Shown piece after piece: positions 7,248-9,102 of a stretch of DNA of 9,102 nt. Numbering within the stretch: the stretch's first letter is position 1; the number at the start of each line of letters is the position of its first letter. The DNA comes from an uncultured Lachnospiraceae bacterium (GTDB lineage Bacteria; Bacillota; Clostridia; Lachnospirales; Lachnospiraceae): assembly GCA_905236925.1 (NCBI GenBank), contig CAJOQS010000120.1:1-9102 (forward strand), written 5' to 3'. The translations under genes and the position numbers were made by a program. The notes under the pieces were generated by a model, which worked only from the letters and a program-made list of their open reading frames with translations, was not told the DNA's origin and did not search any database.

Positions 7248-9102
7248 TTACAGTTCGGCTTCAACCTCTGCCGCGATCCTGGCGGAACCGGCGGCATCCT
7301 TCGAGTAATAATCCGCTCCGATCTGTTTCGCGAGGTCGGCGGTCAGAACAGCGCCTCCGACCATAACCTTGCAGCCGGGGCATTCGCGGTGGAGTATCTT
7401 TATGGTTTCCTCCATGCTGTGAACCGTTGTGGTCATCAGGGCAGAAAGCCCGACAAGCCTGATATTATCGGCTTGAACAGTGTTCACAATGGCTTGGGGC
7501 TCAACATCCTTTCCGAGGTCCAGCACATCATATCCGTAGTTCTCAAGAAGCATCCGGACAATATTCTTTCCGATGTCGTGTATATCTCCCTTAACTGTAG
7601 CAAGGACGATCTTCATGCGTTTTGAGGAACCGTCGGTGGGCATGGTGGATTTGATGATGTCAAAGCCCTTCTTTGCCGTTTCCGCAGAGCTCATCAGCTG
7701 GGGCAGGAAAATCTTTCCCTGTTCGTACAGCTCGCCGACCCTGTCTAGTGCCGGGATGAACTCATTGTTGATGATATCGAGAGCGGACATGGTCTTCAGG
7801 AGCTCTTCGGTTTTTGCGGTTATCGCGACCCTGTTGCCGGATACTATGATATCTGCAACAGTTTTTGTTCCTGACTGGTCGCCTGACTGAGCAGATGAAG
7901 CGGCAGCGGCGGAAGCGGGTGCGTTTCCTCCTCCGGGTGCCCCAAGAGCGCCGAGAAGAGAATTGCCGGCGGGCGCGGCTGCTGTCAGGGGATGCGCCTG
8001 TGCGTAGGAAATGTAGTCAACGGAGCCTTCGTCCTCCATGCTGAGGACTCTGTGCGAATGAACGGCCTGCATGTACCTGTCCTTCGTGGGATCGATGATC
8101 GGAAGATTCAGGCCGCATGTAAAGGCTTCCGCAAGGAAGACCGAGTTGAGGACTTCACGGTTGGGCAGGCCGAAACTTATGTTGCTGACGCCCAGACAAG
8201 TGTGGAGCCCGAGCTTCGCACGTGAAAGACCGACGGTTTTAAGCGTTTCCCTTGCTTCCTTCTGATTGGTCGAAACCGTCATGACCAGACCGTCGATTAT
8301 GAGGTTTTTACGAGGAATACCGTATTCTGCCGCGCGGTTCATGATCTTCTCCGCGATGGCTATGCGGTCCTCTGCCTTGTCGGGGATGCCGTTCTCATCA
8401 AGGGTCAGACAGATCAGAGCAGCTCCGTATTTTGCTGCGATAGGGAGAACAGCCTTCATGTTCTCTTCTTTTCCGTTAACGGAATTGATTATGGGCTTGC
8501 CGTTGTAATGCCTTACGGCGGTTTCGAGCGCGTTTGTGTCGCTGGTATCTATCTGCAGGGGAAGCGGACAAGCGCCCTGCAGCTCGGTGATCAGTCGGAC
8601 GAGAACGCCCGCTTCATCAATGTCGGGGAGTCCGGCGTTGACGTCAAGTATCTGGGCGCCGCACTCGTATTCCTGAATGCCCTCGGCGATCAGAAGGTCA
8701 AAGTTCTGCTCGCGAAGCGCGGCGGATATCTTCTTTTTGCCGGTCGGATTCAGACGTTCGCCGACAACTGCGGTTTTGTTGTCGTAATCGATCAGCTCGC
8801 GGGCGGAGCAGACCATTGCGTGGGCCCTCACATCATCAGCATCGGGGTCATTCCGATAGTCCGGGCCGCTCTTGCGGCTTCTTACGGCTTCGGACATTTC
8901 CTTAATGAAGGCGGGGGTGGTTCCGCAGCAGCCGCCTAGCAGCTGAATTCTGTCAATGCCCTCCGAAGTGCAGGAATCAATGATTTGAACAATGCTCAAC
9001 GCGTAATCACGGGGCGAAAGAGTATAAACAGTCTGCCCGTTGATAGTCTCGGGAAGGCCTGCGTTGGCCTGAATGATCACCGGAACCTCCGAATAACGGC
9101 AG
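7248..9102 (-). CDS. metH: Cobalamin-dependent methionine synthase (MetH), 5' partial, lacking activation domain
   Basis: The enzyme transfers the methyl group of methyltetrahydrofolate via cobalamin to homocysteine, giving methionine and tetrahydrofolate in the cytoplasm. The frame is open through the window edge (first whole codon 9101-9099), so the GTG at 9080 is an internal Val in EVPVIIQANAGLP. 617 residues remain. Residues 1 to about 70 end the homocysteine domain, with two zinc-binding Cys (58-59) in GGCCGTTP. Residues about 108-345 are the pterin-binding domain (VVGERLNPTGKK, QILDVNAGLPD, LQIDTSDTNALE, PIINSVNGKEE). A Gly/Ala/Ser linker (about 369-415) follows. Next come the helical cap (about 424-487) and the cobalamin domain (495-617), with DIHDIG at 506-511; H508 is the lower cobalt ligand. 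The protein ends right after this domain, so the S-adenosylmethionine-binding reactivation domain of the E. coli type is absent. This short form is known in Clostridia and Thermotoga, where reactivation is by a separate protein; none is visible here. Confidence 0.95.
   Translation of the reverse strand, partial: CRYSEVPVIIQANAGLPETINGQTVYTLSPRDYALSIVQIIDSCTSEGIDRIQLLGGCCGTTPAFIKEMSEAVRSRKSGPDYRNDPDADDVRAHAMVCSARELIDYDNKTAVVGERLNPTGKKKISAALREQNFDLLIAEGIQEYECGAQILDVNAGLPDIDEAGVLVRLITELQGACPLPLQIDTSDTNALETAVRHYNGKPIINSVNGKEENMKAVLPIAAKYGAALICLTLDENGIPDKAEDRIAIAEKIMNRAAEYGIPRKNLIIDGLVMTVSTNQKEARETLKTVGLSRAKLGLHTCLGVSNISFGLPNREVLNSVFLAEAFTCGLNLPIIDPTKDRYMQAVHSHRVLSMEDEGSVDYISYAQAHPLTAAAPAGNSLLGALGAPGGGNAPASAAAASSAQSGDQSGTKTVADIIVSGNRVAITAKTEELLKTMSALDIINNEFIPALDRVGELYEQGKIFLPQLMSSAETAKKGFDIIKSTMPTDGSSKRMKIVLATVKGDIHDIGKNIVRMLLENYGYDVLDLGKDVEPQAIVNTVQADNIRLVGLSALMTTTVHSMEETIKILHRECPGCKVMVGGAVLTADLAKQIGADYYSKDAAGSARIAAEVEAEL

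Noticed and set aside
7191..7625. 144-codon plus-strand frame overlapping the metH 3' end
   Set aside because: It runs through the convergent terminator and antisense to conserved cobalamin-domain codons. It is spurious.
9078..9080. GTG as start of metH
   Set aside because: The frame continues to the edge and reads SEVPVIIQANAGLP, which is internal homocysteine-domain sequence.

Overview
The window reads like a chromosomal segment of an anaerobic Gram-positive Firmicute, most likely Lachnospiraceae-like. That placement is an inference. It rests on the domain combinations (a GH73-type wall hydrolase with a cadherin-like domain, a cohesin-like surface protein, a PreP-type M16 peptidase with a signal peptide, and a methionine synthase without its activation domain), on the strong AGGAGG-type ribosome sites, and on a base composition that looks close to balanced by eye. 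No 16S gene or marker protein is present to settle the taxon.

There are five genes, two of them cut by the window edges. Positions 1-902 (+) hold the C-terminal part of a glucosaminidase-type peptidoglycan hydrolase with a cadherin-like beta-sandwich domain and a purely acidic tail. Positions 923-2329 (+) hold a secreted, membrane-anchored protein with a cohesin-like domain, a second cadherin-like domain, one membrane segment and a basic cytoplasmic tail. These two genes are 20 bases apart and end at a clear intrinsic terminator (2354-2393), so they form one unit concerned with the cell wall or surface.

A second unit follows. Positions 2490-5504 (+) encode a full-length M16 metallopeptidase of the presequence-protease type with intact zinc-site residues and an N-terminal signal peptide. 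After 25 bases, positions 5530-7194 (+) encode a protein I do not recognise. It is rich in beta strands and cysteines, carries a very acidic repeat-bearing segment, and ends in a C-terminal membrane anchor. A candidate promoter for this unit overlaps the terminator of the first unit.

The second unit converges on positions 7248-9102 (-), the C-terminal three-quarters or so of a cobalamin-dependent methionine synthase (MetH). The two sides are separated only by one strong hairpin (7209-7240) that probably terminates both. MetH is a housekeeping gene and shows no functional link to the surface genes. No tRNA, rRNA, CRISPR array, transposase or phage gene is visible. The least ordinary part is the secreted PreP-like peptidase paired with the unrecognised tail-anchored protein.
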